Shown here: positions 33,306-41,147 of the stretch, in pieces
How positions within the stretch are numbered: the stretch's first letter is position 1
Layout of the letters: the number at the start of each line of letters is the position of its first letter
Origin: Tomitella biformata AHU 1821
GTDB taxonomy: Bacteria > Actinomycetota > Actinomycetes > Mycobacteriales > Mycobacteriaceae
DNA: 64,000 nt
NCBI RefSeq assembly: GCF_000524475.1
Contig: NZ_BAVQ01000036.1
Span: 1-64,000, forward strand
Direction: 5' to 3'
Program-made: the position numbers and the translations under genes
The notes under the pieces: generated by a model
Database searches by the model: none
Told to the model about the DNA's origin: nothing
The model's input: only the letters and a program-made list of their open reading frames with translations

Positions 33306-34486
33306 GCGCTGTCGACCCCGGGCTGGTCCAGCGGGTGCGCGAGCGGCTCGCGGGTGTCGGGGGAGCCGCCGGGGCGGCAGCGGTGGCCGCGGCCGTGCGC
33401 GCGGAGTCCTCGGGGGTGGTCGGCGACACCGACATGTTGCTGATCCTGCGGGAACTCGAGATGGAGTTGACCGGCGCTGGGATCCTCGCGCCGCTGCTCG
33501 CGGACCCGCGGGTGTCCGACGTGGTTGTCAACGGACCCGCGGAGGTGTGGGTCGACCACGGCGCGGGGCTGCGACGCGCGGCGGTCCGATTCCCGGACGA
33601 GGCCGCCGTGCGCCGGCTCGCCCAGCGGCTGGCCCTCGCGGCCGGCCGACGGCTGGACGACGCGCAACCCTGGGTCGACGGTCGCCTCGCAGGGGCAGAT
33701 GCCGGCGTCTCGGCCGTGCGGATGCACGCGGTGCTCGCGCCCATCGCGATCGACGGCACCTGCATCTCGCTGCGCGTCCTGCGCCCGGCGACCCAGGGTC
33801 TCGACGCGCTCGCGGCCAGCGGGGCCATCGCGCCGCGGGCCCACCTGCTGCTGCGGGCGATCATCGCGGCGCGGCTGTCCTTCCTCGTCGTGGGCGGCAC
33901 CGGGGCCGGCAAGACCACGCTGCTCTCAGCCATGCTCGGCCAGGTCGACCCCGCGCAGCGGATCATCTGCGTCGAGGACGCCCCCGAGCTCGCCCCGCAG
34001 CACCCGCAGGTGGTGCGGCTGGTCGCGCGCCCGCCCAACGTCGAGGGGGCTGGGGCCGTGACACTGCGCGACCTCGTCCGCCAGGCCCTGCGCATGCGCC
34101 CGGACCGGATCGTCGTCGGCGAGGTTCGCGGCGCGGAGGTCGTGGACATGCTCGCCGCGCTGAACACTGGCCACGACGGCGGGGCGGGGACGGTGCACGC
34201 GAACTCGCCCTTCGAGGTGCCCGCACGGATGGAGGCGCTCGCGGCATCCGGCGGGATGGACCGCGCCGCGTTGCACAGCCAGCTCACGGCGGCGGTGCAG
34301 GCCGTGCTGCATGTGCGACGGACAGCGGGCGGACGACGAGAGCTCGCCTCGATCGCGATGCTCGTCCGCGGTGGGGACAGCGCGCGGGTGGTGGAGGCGT
34401 GGACGGCTGGCGCGGGGCCCGCGGCGGGGTTTCCGGAGTTGGTGCGTCTACTCGCGGACCGGGGCCACGGCGGGGGTCTCGCATGA
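33302..34486 (+). CDS. tadA: Tad pilus assembly ATPase TadA/CpaF
   Basis: The 394-aa secretion ATPase has an N-terminal helical domain (V-Q-R-V-R-E-R-L), D-V-V-V-N-G-P near 70, Walker A G-G-T-G-A-G-K-T-T at about 198-206, Asp box E-D-A-P-E-L near 222, and Walker B/His-box region R-M-R-P-D-R-I-V-V-G-E-V-R near 265. It should power pilin export or assembly at the inner membrane. GTG 33302 overlaps the ssd stop and the tadB start overlaps its own stop, so the four genes are translationally coupled. Confidence 0.93.
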   Translation: MSAVDPGLVQRVRERLAGVGGAAGAAAVAAAVRAESSGVVGDTDMLLILRELEMELTGAGILAPLLADPRVSDVVVNGPAEVWVDHGAGLRRAAVRFPDEAAVRRLAQRLALAAGRRLDDAQPWVDGRLAGADAGVSAVRMHAVLAPIAIDGTCISLRVLRPATQGLDALAASGAIAPRAHLLLRAIIAARLSFLVVGGTGAGKTTLLSAMLGQVDPAQRIICVEDAPELAPQHPQVVRLVARPPNVEGAGAVTLRDLVRQALRMRPDRIVVGEVRGAEVVDMLAALNTGHDGGAGTVHANSPFEVPARMEALAASGGMDRAALHSQLTAAVQAVLHVRRTAGGRRELASIAMLVRGGDSARVVEAWTAGAGPAAGFPELVRLLADRGHGGGLA

Positions 34487-35286
34487 CCGCGGGGCTGGGG
34501 TTCGCGGCGCTCGCCCTGGCCGGTGCGCTGCTGGCCTGGCCGGGTGGCGCGGCCCGGCAGCGGCTGCGCGCGGACCCAGCGCGCGGGATCCGCACGGTGC
34601 GCAGGCGGGGGCAGGCGGGTGGGGTGCTCGCTGTGCTGGCTGTGCTGGCCGGCGCATTCTGGGTGGGTCTCGCGGGGATCGTGGCGGCGGCGATGGTGGT
34701 GGGCACGTTGGCTTTTCGGCGGCACGCGCGGATCCTGGACGCGCGCGGGGAGGAGGGGTCCGCAGCGCTGGTGGAGGCCCTCGACGTGCTGGTCTCGCAG
34801 CTTCGAGTGGGCGTGCATCCCGGCATGGCGTGCGCCTTCGCGGCCGTGGAATGCGGCGGGAGTCCCGTCGGCCCGGTGCTGGAGCGGGCGGCGGCCCAGG
34901 CGGCGCTCGGCGGATCGATCGCCGAGGCGCTGGACTCGGACGTCGCGGACTTCCCGGACTTGCCGCGCGTGGCGGGAGTCTGGGCGCTGGCGGAGCGGCA
35001 CGGCATCGCGATGGGGGAGATGCTCGACGTGGTGCGCCGGGACCTGTTGGAGCGTCAGGGATTTCGCCGGCGAGTGTCGGCTGGCCTGGCCGGTCCACGG
35101 GCGACCGCCACGGTGCTCGCCCTCCTGCCAGTCGTGGGGGTGGGGCTGGGGCAACTCATGGGGGCGGCCCCGCTGGGGGTCCTCCTCGGCGGCGGTCTCG
35201 GCGGGGTCCTGCTGGTCGTCGGTGTCCTCCTCGATTGCGGCGGGCTGCTGTGGGCGGAGCGGATCGCCCGGGTCGGTGTCCGATGA
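34483..35286 (+). CDS. tadB: Tad pilus inner-membrane protein TadB
   Basis: The 267-aa protein shows hydrophobic segments at the start (residues 5-20), about 48-75, and two near the C-terminus (about 205-260), enclosing a type II secretion F (T2SSF)-like helical domain with A-L-V-E-A-L-D-V-L-V-S-Q-L-R-V-G near 90-105. It is shorter than TadB of Gram-negative systems but normal for Mycobacteriales (Rv3658c type). The long open frame upstream of 34483 overlaps ssd and tadA in another frame and is not coding. Start and stop both overlap neighbours by four bases. Confidence 0.85.
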   Translation: MTAGLGFAALALAGALLAWPGGAARQRLRADPARGIRTVRRRGQAGGVLAVLAVLAGAFWVGLAGIVAAAMVVGTLAFRRHARILDARGEEGSAALVEALDVLVSQLRVGVHPGMACAFAAVECGGSPVGPVLERAAAQAALGGSIAEALDSDVADFPDLPRVAGVWALAERHGIAMGEMLDVVRRDLLERQGFRRRVSAGLAGPRATATVLALLPVVGVGLGQLMGAAPLGVLLGGGLGGVLLVVGVLLDCGGLLWAERIARVGVR

Positions 35287-35993
35287 CGGCGCTGGTGGCG
35301 GTGCTCCTCGCCGCGGCGGTGCTGACGGCCCCGCGCCGGCAGGTCCGCGAGCGGCTCCCGCTGTCGACCCTGGAGCGATCCGGCGGCGCGGAGTGGCTGC
35401 GGCACAGCGTCTTCGCGGTGCTCGGCGGGCTGGCGGCCGCGGCGGTGGTCGGCGGCCTCGCCGGAGTGTTGGCAGGCGCGGTGATTGCCGCGGCGCTGGC
35501 CTTCGTCCTGCGACGATGGTCGGTGCGGGAGCCGGCGGATGATCCGCTGGCGGTCGCCGCGGGGCTCGACTTGCTCTCCGCCTGCCTACTGGCGGGGCTG
35601 CCGTTGGCGACGGCCGTCGGCGCGGTGGCGGGGACGCTGCATGGCGCGCCGCGGATGCGGTCGGGGCTGCGCCGGGCGGCGGATCTGCTCGCGCTCGGCG
35701 GGGATGCCGGCGCCGTGTGGGAGACCCTCGGGCAGGCTAAGGGGCTGGGGCCGGTGGCGCGGATGGCCCGGCGCTCTGCGGACTCGGGATCCTCGCTGGC
35801 GGCGGGCGCGGCGGAGTTGGCGACGGCGACCCGGGAACAGGCCGGAGACCGCGCGCTGATCGCCACCGAGCGGGCCGGCGTCGCCGTGTCCGGGCCCCTG
35901 GGCCTGTGCTTTCTGCCCGCCTTCCTCTGCCTGGGGATCGCGCCGGTGGTGCTGGGCCTGGCCGGGAAAGTGCTCGGCGGGGGCGTGCTGTGA
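35283..35993 (+). CDS. tadC: Tad pilus inner-membrane protein TadC
   Basis: The 236-aa protein has hydrophobic segments at residues 3-15, about 42-80 and 200-235, and a T2SSF-like domain (A-A-G-L-D-L-L-S-A-C-L-L-A-G-L-P near 95-110). It pairs with TadB to form the inner-membrane platform. The gene ends with GGGGGCGTGCTGTGAGCGC (35979-35997), nearly identical to 40124-40142 just before the pilin genes. In mycobacteria the pilin genes follow directly; here about 4.2 kb of other genes intervene. Confidence 0.83.
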   Translation: MTALVAVLLAAAVLTAPRRQVRERLPLSTLERSGGAEWLRHSVFAVLGGLAAAAVVGGLAGVLAGAVIAAALAFVLRRWSVREPADDPLAVAAGLDLLSACLLAGLPLATAVGAVAGTLHGAPRMRSGLRRAADLLALGGDAGAVWETLGQAKGLGPVARMARRSADSGSSLAAGAAELATATREQAGDRALIATERAGVAVSGPLGLCFLPAFLCLGIAPVVLGLAGKVLGGGVL

Positions 35994-36097
35994 GCGCGCC
36001 GCGATTTGATTGGGCGGCTGGAAGCCGCTAGCCTATGCCCGATCGGCATGTCAACCCCCGACACGCCCGTTCTAGATCATGTCCGGGAAGGACCTCG

Positions 36098-36172
36098 ATG
36101 CGCGGCACCGCAGCCACCGCCACCGCGACGCGAATGCGCCACGTGTGTTGTCGCTGCATGCGCGTGAACTGA
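36098..36172 (+). CDS. Polycysteine leader peptide (uORF)
   Basis: A 24-codon frame starts at ATG 36098 with GGGAAGGA about 6-8 nt upstream and ends at TGA 36170-36172. Its last part reads M-R-H-V-C-C-R-C-M-R-V-N: three Cys codons within four, near the stop. An internal ATG at 36134 gives a 12-aa version. Cys-rich short ORFs of this kind act as cysteine-responsive attenuators in mycobacteria. Downstream genes (oxygenase and metQNI) are consistent with sulfur control. A strong hairpin follows 12 nt after the stop. Expression was not shown. Confidence 0.65.
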   Translation: MRGTAATATATRMRHVCCRCMRVN

Positions 36173-36183
36173 GACGAGATCCC

Positions 36184-36211
36184 GCGTGATGGCCCCTCCT
36201 GGCCATCCCGC
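36184..36211 (+). promoter_or_regulatory. Hairpin downstream of polycysteine uORF (candidate attenuator)
   Basis: GATGGCC (36188-36194) and GGCCATC (36201-36207) form a perfect stem, extended by GCG/CGC (36184-36186 with 36209-36211) across one mismatch. The loop CCTCCT is complementary to a Shine-Dalgarno core. There is no U tract, so control could be Rho- or translation-linked rather than intrinsic termination. Confidence 0.55.
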
Positions 36212-36297
36212 ATCCCTGTGCTGATTCTTCCCACCGGGCACCACACCGTCGCAGCATGAGTGGTCCGCCGGTGCCCGTGGGAAAAGGAATCATTGCC

Positions 36298-37311
36298 ATG
36301 CCTGCTCAAACCCTCCCGATAATCGATCTGGAGAGCCTCGACTTGGATCTGCTGCGTGCGGTCACGCACGAGATCGGCTTTTTCTACCTCACCGGCCACG
36401 GCATCGAGCAGCAGCTCACCAACGACCTCGTCGCTGCGGCCCGTGAGTTCTTCGCGCTGCCCGAGGCCGACAAGCTGGAGATCGAGAACGGCAAATCACC
36501 GCATTTCCGGGGCTACACCCGGGTCGGCGGCGAGCGCACCCAGGGGTATATCGACTGGCGCGAGCAGCTCGATATCGGGCCCGAGCGCGCCGCGGTGAAG
36601 CCGTTCGACCCGGACCGCCCGTGGGACGTGCTGCACGGGCCGAACCTGTGGCCGGCCGGGGTGCCGCGGCTGCGCGAGCTGGCGCTCGAGTGGTCTTCCC
36701 AGGCGCAAACCGCCGGGCTGCGGCTGATCAGCGCGTGGGCGTCCTCGCTCGGCGTCTCGGAAGAATTCTTCGACGCGGCGTTCGCCGATCCCGACCCGCT
36801 GCTGAAGATCGCCCGCTACCCGGGCCACGACGGCTCGGTCACCGGCCAGGGGGTGGGCAGCCACAAGGACGTCGGGGCACTGACCCTGCTCTACCCCGAG
36901 CCGGGCAGCACCGGGTTCCAGGTGGAGACGGGGGGTGCGGGAGGCGAGATCGCGTGGCTCGACGTCGCGCCGCTGCCCGGCCACCTGGTGGTCAACATCG
37001 GCGAGCTCCTTGAAGTCGCCACCGGAGGCTATCTCAAGGCCACCGTGCACCGGGTGCTGCCGCCGCCCGCCGGCTCCGACCGCGTCTCGCTGCCGTTCTT
37101 CCTCAACCCCGGCTACGACCACGCCTTGCCCACTGTGTCGCTGTCGCCCGAGCTCGCGGCCGAGGCCGCTGGCGTCGGACCCGACGAGCACGGCGGCGCC
37201 TTGCACGCCCAGTACGGGCTCAACGCGCTCAAGTCGCGTCTGCGCGCGCACCCCAACGTGACCGAGCGGTACCACCGCGACCTCCTCGACCTGCCCGCAC
37301 TCCGCGGCTGA
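36298..37311 (+). CDS. Isopenicillin N synthase-like 2OG-Fe(II) oxygenase
   Basis: The 337-aa protein belongs to the IPNS/2-oxoglutarate dioxygenase family: an N-terminal DIOX_N domain (I-I-D-L-E-S then E-I-G-F-F-Y-L-T-G-H-G near 30-42) and a jelly-roll core with iron ligands H-K-D (G-S-H-K-D-V-G near 190), a second His in V-H-R-V-L near 247 and R-V-S near 258 for 2OG binding. The substrate is unknown. It is first in a cluster with metQNI and has a Cys-codon leader upstream, suggesting a sulfur-compound substrate. ATG 36298 follows AAAAGGA; an in-frame ATG at 36256 is less likely. Confidence 0.85.
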   Translation: MPAQTLPIIDLESLDLDLLRAVTHEIGFFYLTGHGIEQQLTNDLVAAAREFFALPEADKLEIENGKSPHFRGYTRVGGERTQGYIDWREQLDIGPERAAVKPFDPDRPWDVLHGPNLWPAGVPRLRELALEWSSQAQTAGLRLISAWASSLGVSEEFFDAAFADPDPLLKIARYPGHDGSVTGQGVGSHKDVGALTLLYPEPGSTGFQVETGGAGGEIAWLDVAPLPGHLVVNIGELLEVATGGYLKATVHRVLPPPAGSDRVSLPFFLNPGYDHALPTVSLSPELAAEAAGVGPDEHGGALHAQYGLNALKSRLRAHPNVTERYHRDLLDLPALRG

Positions 37312-37364
37312 CCATTCCCACGCTCTTGTCGGCCACGGCCGACGCCACCGAAAGGACATCTCGA

Positions 37365-38198
37365 ATGTTTTTGCGCCGCACCGCAGTTCTCTCCGCCGCC
37401 GCCTTGCTCACGCTGGGCCTGGCCGCCTGCTCCTCGGGCGGTGACGAGAACACGCTGGTGGTCTCCGCGTCCAGCACCCCGCACGTGGAGATCCTCGAGC
37501 ACATCGCCGCGTCTGGCGCCCTGGGCGACGTGAAGTTGGACATCAAGCCCGTCACCGGCGAGATCGACCCCAATGAGCTGCTCGTCGCCGGCGACGTGGA
37601 GGCCAACTACTTCCAGCACGCCCCCTACCTGGCGGACTGGCAGAAGCAGAAGGGCGTCGACGACCTGGTCGCCGTCGCCGACGTGCACCTCGAGCCGATG
37701 GGCCTGTATTCCGAGAAGGTCTCCGCGGTCGACGAGATCGCCGACGGCTCGACCATCGCGCTGCCCAAGGACACCACCAACTTCTCCCGCGGGCTGTACC
37801 TGCTCGAGTCGGCCGGCCTGATTCAGATGGACGTGCCGTTCGCCGAGGCGGACCTGTCGATCGTGACGCAGAAGAACATCAAGGAGAACCCGAAGAACCT
37901 CAACTTCATCGAGGTCGAGCGCTCGCAGATCGCGCGCAACCTCGGCGACCCGCAGATCACCGCCGCCGTCATCAACTCCAACTATGCGATCGAGGCCGGC
38001 CTGATCCCGGCGGACGACGCGCTGCTGTCGGAGACCGTCGTCGGCAACCCGTTCGCGAACCTGCTCGTCGTCCGCGCCGCCGACGAGAACTCCCCGGCAG
38101 TCGAGGCGCTCGCCGACGCTCTCGTCTCCCCGGAGACCGCCGCCTGGATCCAAGAGAACTACTCCGGCTCCGTCGTCCCGGTGCACGCGGCTAGCTGA
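37365..38198 (+). CDS. metQ: MetQ/NlpA-type substrate-binding lipoprotein
   Basis: The 277-aa protein has a lipoprotein signal peptide with lipobox L-A-A-C (Cys at about 21), then the NlpA fold: L-V-V-S-A-S-S-T-P-H-V-E-I-L near 30-43, N-Y-F-Q-H-A-P-Y-L near 80 and G-S-T-I-A-L-P-K-D-T-T-N near 125. It should bind methionine or a related sulfur compound for the MetNI transporter. GAAAGGA precedes ATG 37365. The stop shares its last base with the metN ATG. The F-Q-H motif and the N-S-N-Y-A pocket region are typical of methionine-binding members. Confidence 0.9.
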   Translation: MFLRRTAVLSAAALLTLGLAACSSGGDENTLVVSASSTPHVEILEHIAASGALGDVKLDIKPVTGEIDPNELLVAGDVEANYFQHAPYLADWQKQKGVDDLVAVADVHLEPMGLYSEKVSAVDEIADGSTIALPKDTTNFSRGLYLLESAGLIQMDVPFAEADLSIVTQKNIKENPKNLNFIEVERSQIARNLGDPQITAAVINSNYAIEAGLIPADDALLSETVVGNPFANLLVVRAADENSPAVEALADALVSPETAAWIQENYSGSVVPVHAAS

Positions 38199-39217
38199 TG
38201 ATTTTCGTCGAGAACCTGGTAAAGACCTTCCCCGCCGCAGGCGGGGCAGGGGAAGTCTCAGCCCTGCGCGGGATCGACCTCCAGATCGCCGAGGGCGAGA
38301 TATTCGGCATCGTCGGCCCGTCCGGCTCGGGCAAGTCGACGCTGCTGCGGTGCCTGAACCTGCTCGAGCAGCCCACCTCCGGCCGGATCGCGCTGCGCGG
38401 CGATGACCTCTCGCAGCTCGCCGGCGCCAGCCTGCGTGGCGCACGCAGGCGTATTGGCACGGTGTTCCAGCAGTTCAACCTGCTGCACGCGCGGACGGTG
38501 CGGGCCAACGTCGAGTTCCCGCTCGAGCTCGCGGGCCTGGACCGGGTGCAGCGACGGGCCCGGGCTGATGAGCTCATCGCGTTGGTGGGCCTGACTGGCA
38601 AGGAGAAGGCGTTCCCGTCGCAACTCTCCGGCGGTCAGCAACAGCGCGTCGGTATCGCCCGAGCGCTGGCGTCGGAGCCGGACGTGCTGCTGTGCGATGA
38701 GGCGACCAGCGCGCTCGATCCCGACACCACCGATCAGGTCCTCGACCTGCTCGTCGAGCTCAACCGCACGCTCGGCGTCACGGTCGTGCTCATTACCCAT
38801 GAGCTGGGCGTGCTGCGGCGCATCTGCACCGCTGCCGCCCGGCTTGAGGACGGCCGGGTCGCCGAGACGGGGCGGATCCTGGACCTGGTGGCCGACCCCG
38901 GCTCGGCGCTGGGCGCGGCGATCGTCCCGGTCGGGGACGACCCGTCCGGCGGCGACCGCGCGGATACCGCGCTGGTCACGACGATCGGGGCCGAGGCACA
39001 CGGGCCGTGGCTCGCGCAGCTTGTGCGCACGCTGGACGCCGATGTCGCCGTCGTCGGCGGCCGGGTCGAGCAGGTGGCGGGCGTGACCGTCGGCCGCCTG
39101 CGGCTGCGCTTCGGTCCGGATGTGGACCGCGCTGCCGTCGACGCGTTCGTCGCCGCGCAACCGAACGTCACCCTCGCCTGGGGCGCTGACATCGAGATTG
39201 AGGGACTGCTCGAATGA
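38198..39217 (+). CDS. metN: Methionine ABC transporter ATPase MetN
   Basis: The 339-aa ATPase has Walker A G-P-S-G-S-G-K-S-T near 44-52, Q-loop Q-Q-F-N, signature L-S-G-G-Q-Q-Q-R near 143-150, Walker B V-L-L-C-D-E-A-T near 162-169 and H-loop T-H-E-L. After residue 245 a C-terminal NIL-like domain follows, which in MetN senses methionine and shuts transport (trans-inhibition). It is coupled to metQ by a TGATG junction and to metI by ATGA, so the three genes form one unit. Confidence 0.93.
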   Translation: MIFVENLVKTFPAAGGAGEVSALRGIDLQIAEGEIFGIVGPSGSGKSTLLRCLNLLEQPTSGRIALRGDDLSQLAGASLRGARRRIGTVFQQFNLLHARTVRANVEFPLELAGLDRVQRRARADELIALVGLTGKEKAFPSQLSGGQQQRVGIARALASEPDVLLCDEATSALDPDTTDQVLDLLVELNRTLGVTVVLITHELGVLRRICTAAARLEDGRVAETGRILDLVADPGSALGAAIVPVGDDPSGGDRADTALVTTIGAEAHGPWLAQLVRTLDADVAVVGGRVEQVAGVTVGRLRLRFGPDVDRAAVDAFVAAQPNVTLAWGADIEIEGLLE

Positions 39218-39882
39218 AGAAACTGTCCTGGTACGACTCGCTGCCCGAGGTATGGGACGCGACGCTCGAAACCCTGTACATGGTGGCGATCGCATTTTTG
39301 CTCACCGTGCTTGGCGGGATCCTGCTCGGGGTGGTGCTGCATGTCACCTCGGCGAAGGGCCTGTGGCCGCAGCGGGCCATCAACATGGTGCTTGGCACTA
39401 TCGTCAACGTCTTCCGGTCGCTGCCGTTCCTGATCCTCATGATCGCGCTGATCGGGGTGACCAGGTGGATCGTCGGCACGGCGATCGGCCCGACCGCGGC
39501 CATCGTGCCGCTGACAATCGGCGCGATCCCGTTCTACGCGCGGGTGGTCGAGGCCGCGCTGCGCGAGGTTCCGGTCGGCCGCGTCGAGGCCGGTCAAGCC
39601 ATGGGCGCCACCAACGGTCAGCTCGTCCGCAAGGTGCTGCTGCCGGAGTCGGCATCGGCGTTGGTGGCGGGCGCGACGTTGACCGTGGTGCTGCTGGTCG
39701 GGTACTCCGCGATGGCCGGGGTCATCGGGGGTGGCGGCCTGGGCGACTTCGCGATCGTCTATGGCTACCAGCGGTTCAACACGCCGGTGCTGTTGGTCTC
39801 GGTCGTCGTGCTGATCGTCATGGTGCAGATCTTCCAGTCGATCGGCGATGGCATCGTTCGAGCTCTGGCCCACCGCCGCTAG
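39214..39882 (+). CDS. metI: Methionine ABC transporter permease MetI
   Basis: The 222-aa permease has five predicted membrane segments and the binding-protein-dependent transport loop E-A-G-Q-A-M-G-A-T near 127-135. It begins with W-Y-D-S-L-P-E-V-W-D-A-T-L-E-T-L-Y-M, the usual MetI N-terminus. Length is normal. It ends about 20 nt before a long GC hairpin that would stop transcription before the pilin promoter. Confidence 0.93.
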   Translation: MKKLSWYDSLPEVWDATLETLYMVAIAFLLTVLGGILLGVVLHVTSAKGLWPQRAINMVLGTIVNVFRSLPFLILMIALIGVTRWIVGTAIGPTAAIVPLTIGAIPFYARVVEAALREVPVGRVEAGQAMGATNGQLVRKVLLPESASALVAGATLTVVLLVGYSAMAGVIGGGGLGDFAIVYGYQRFNTPVLLVSVVVLIVMVQIFQSIGDGIVRALAHRR

Positions 39883-39901
39883 GCGCGCGGATTTGGCTCC
39901 A

Positions 39902-39938
39902 CACCGCCGCCCCATGCTCTGAGAGTGGGGCGGCGGTG
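39902..39938 (+). terminator. GC-rich terminator hairpin after metI
   Basis: CACCGCCGCCCCA (39902-39914) pairs perfectly with TGGGGCGGCGGTG (39926-39938), loop 11 nt. It is followed by CAGGTTCTG rather than a T run, so termination may be incomplete or factor assisted. It separates the metQNI unit from the pilin promoter. Confidence 0.65.
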
Positions 39939-39951
39939 CAGGTTCTGAGGG

Positions 39952-39980
39952 TTATCCACAAGCACTCGCGAATTCACAGG
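39952..39980 (+). promoter_or_regulatory. 29-bp TTATCCACA element, copy B (pilin promoter)
   Basis: TTATCCACA, ten bases, AATTCACAGG, with the same spacing as copy A. Similarity to the ssd upstream region continues for about 100 bp, through CGGGGTGC and TGGGGCAC-GTGG to an ATG at 40031, exactly 50 nt after the element, as in copy A. The pilin genes therefore appear to be driven by a duplicate of the ssd promoter. Confidence 0.65.
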
Positions 39981-40030
39981 CGACCGGTTTCTCGGGGTGC
40001 CCGGTTGCGGTGATGGGGCACTGTGGAGCC

Positions 40031-40138
40031 ATGGCGATCGAGGGGAACCGGCAAGGCGCAGAGCCGAGTCGCGTCGCCGTCCGGCCGCGGGGGTGGGGCC
40101 GGTCAAGGGCCCAGCTACCCGACGGGGACGTGCTGTGA
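40031..40138 (+). pseudogene. Deletion scar: ssd-like start fused to tadC-like end
   Basis: A 35-codon frame begins MAIEGNR, resembling the ssd start MGIDEPR, directly behind the duplicated ssd promoter. It ends D-G-D-V-L-stop, and the DNA at its end (GGGGACGTGCTGTGAGCGC, 40124-40142) matches the tadC end at 35979-35997 in 18 of 19 bases. This looks like the residue of a duplicated ssd-tadABC unit that lost its interior. It could also be expressed as a leader peptide for the pilin genes. Confidence 0.6.
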
Positions 40139-40195
40139 GCGCCGGCGATGTCCGCCGCGGATTGGCCGCGGTGGGAGAAGAGAAGGGGGCGGGCC

Positions 40196-40420
40196 ATGGG
40201 GACGATTGGCATGGGCGCGATTGGCACGGGGATCAGGAGGACGCAGGCGCGGATCACGTTGGCCGCGCTGGAGGACGACGGCATGTCCACCGCAGAATAT
40301 GCGATCGGGACTATTGCGGCCGCGGCTTTCGGCGCCATCCTGTACACCGTTGTGACCGGCGACAACATCGTCAGCGCATTGACGGGCATTATCGATCGGG
40401 CGCTGAGCACCAGCGTCTGA
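40196..40420 (+). CDS. Flp-like pilin (DUF4244)
   Basis: The 74-aa protein has the DUF4244 pattern: a charged N-terminus, D-D-G-M-S-T-A-E-Y-A-I-G-T-I-A-A-A-A-F, with the G/MSTAEYA motif resembling a prepilin cleavage site ahead of a single hydrophobic helix (Glu at +5), and a short D-R-A-L-S tail. It is probably the major pilin subunit, processed by a prepilin peptidase not encoded in this window. ATG 40196 follows GAAGGGGG; an in-frame ATG at 40148 would add 16 residues. Corresponds to the Rv3656c position. Confidence 0.82.
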   Translation: MGTIGMGAIGTGIRRTQARITLAALEDDGMSTAEYAIGTIAAAAFGAILYTVVTGDNIVSALTGIIDRALSTSV

Positions 40421-40455
40421 GCAGTCGGTCCGGTGGCCTTGCGGGGGACGCCGGC

Positions 40456-40770
40456 ATGGCGACGGTGGAGGCCGCGCTCGCGTTGGCGGCGCTGATCGTC
40501 GTGGTGGTGAGCTGCGTGGGGGCGATCCTCGCGGTGGGGCAGCAGGTGCAGTGCGTCGACGCTGCCCGCGAGGCCGCGAGGCTCGCCGCCCGCGGGGATA
40601 CTGCGTGGGCCGAGGAGGTCGCCGGCCGCGTCGCCCCCGCGGGGGCGAGCATCACTGTGCGGGTCGACGGCGATACCGCGACCGCGACCGTGCGGGCCCA
40701 GAGCGCGCTGCTGCCGCTGGTGTCCTTCGGTGCGACGGCGGTCGCCGCGATGGAACCGGAGGTCGGCTGA
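40456..40770 (+). CDS. TadE-like minor pilin
   Basis: The 104-aa protein starts M-A-T-V-E-A-A-L-A-L-A-A-L-I-V-V-V-V, a TadE-type N-terminal helix with the conserved Glu at position 5 after the processing region. It continues with D-A-A-R-E-A-A-R-L-A-A-R-G near 40 and an alternating Val/Arg/Thr beta region. It likely forms a pseudopilin of the Tad system (Rv3655c position). The start is uncertain: the frame stays open upstream without a clear ATG or GTG, so a rare start may add about ten residues (D-A-G before Met). Confidence 0.78.
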   Translation: MATVEAALALAALIVVVVSCVGAILAVGQQVQCVDAAREAARLAARGDTAWAEEVAGRVAPAGASITVRVDGDTATATVRAQSALLPLVSFGATAVAAMEPEVG

Positions 40771-40771
40771 G

Positions 40772-41128
40772 ATGGGTGACGACCGGGGCGCGGGGACGGT
40801 CTTCGCCGCGTTCGCGCTGCTGGCGCTGCTGCTGCTCGCGGCCGCGGGAATTGAGATCGGTGGGGCGGTGACGGCGCGGCACCGGGCGCAATCGGCGGCG
40901 GACTTCGCGGCGCTGGCGGCCGCGGGCGAGGTGGCGCTGGGCGGGGAGGGCTGCGCAGCGGCGCTGCGGCTCGCCGACCGCAATGGGGGCGAGCTCTCGA
41001 GCTGCGTCGTCGAGGGGGCGGATGTCGTGGTGCGGGTGACGGTGGCGCTGCCGCTCGGCCTGCCACTGGGCTCGGTGGGGCTGGGGCCGGCGGTCGCGGC
41101 AGCGCGGGCGGGGCCGGTCTACGAGTGA
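40772..41128 (+). CDS. TadG/Rv3654c-like pilus-associated protein
   Basis: The 118-aa protein begins M-G-D-D-R-G-A-G-T-V-F-A-A-F-A-L-L-A-L-L-L-L, an N-terminal membrane segment of the Tad/TadG-like (PF13400) type, followed by R-H-R-A-Q-S-A-A-D-F-A-A-L-A-A-A and a small extracytoplasmic domain with two Cys (about 56 and 73) that could form a disulfide. It begins one base after the TadE stop and is last in the pilin operon. Confidence 0.8.
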   Translation: MGDDRGAGTVFAAFALLALLLLAAAGIEIGGAVTARHRAQSAADFAALAAAGEVALGGEGCAAALRLADRNGGELSSCVVEGADVVVRVTVALPLGLPLGSVGLGPAVAAARAGPVYE

Positions 41129-41147
41129 GCCGCCACCAGTGCCCGGG

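Noticed and set aside
39952-39960. TTATCCACA as a DnaA box marking a replication origin
   Set aside because: It equals the DnaA consensus, but only one exact box occurs per site. No dnaA, dnaN, AT-rich unwinding region or box cluster is near, and the element sits at fixed distance from start codons.
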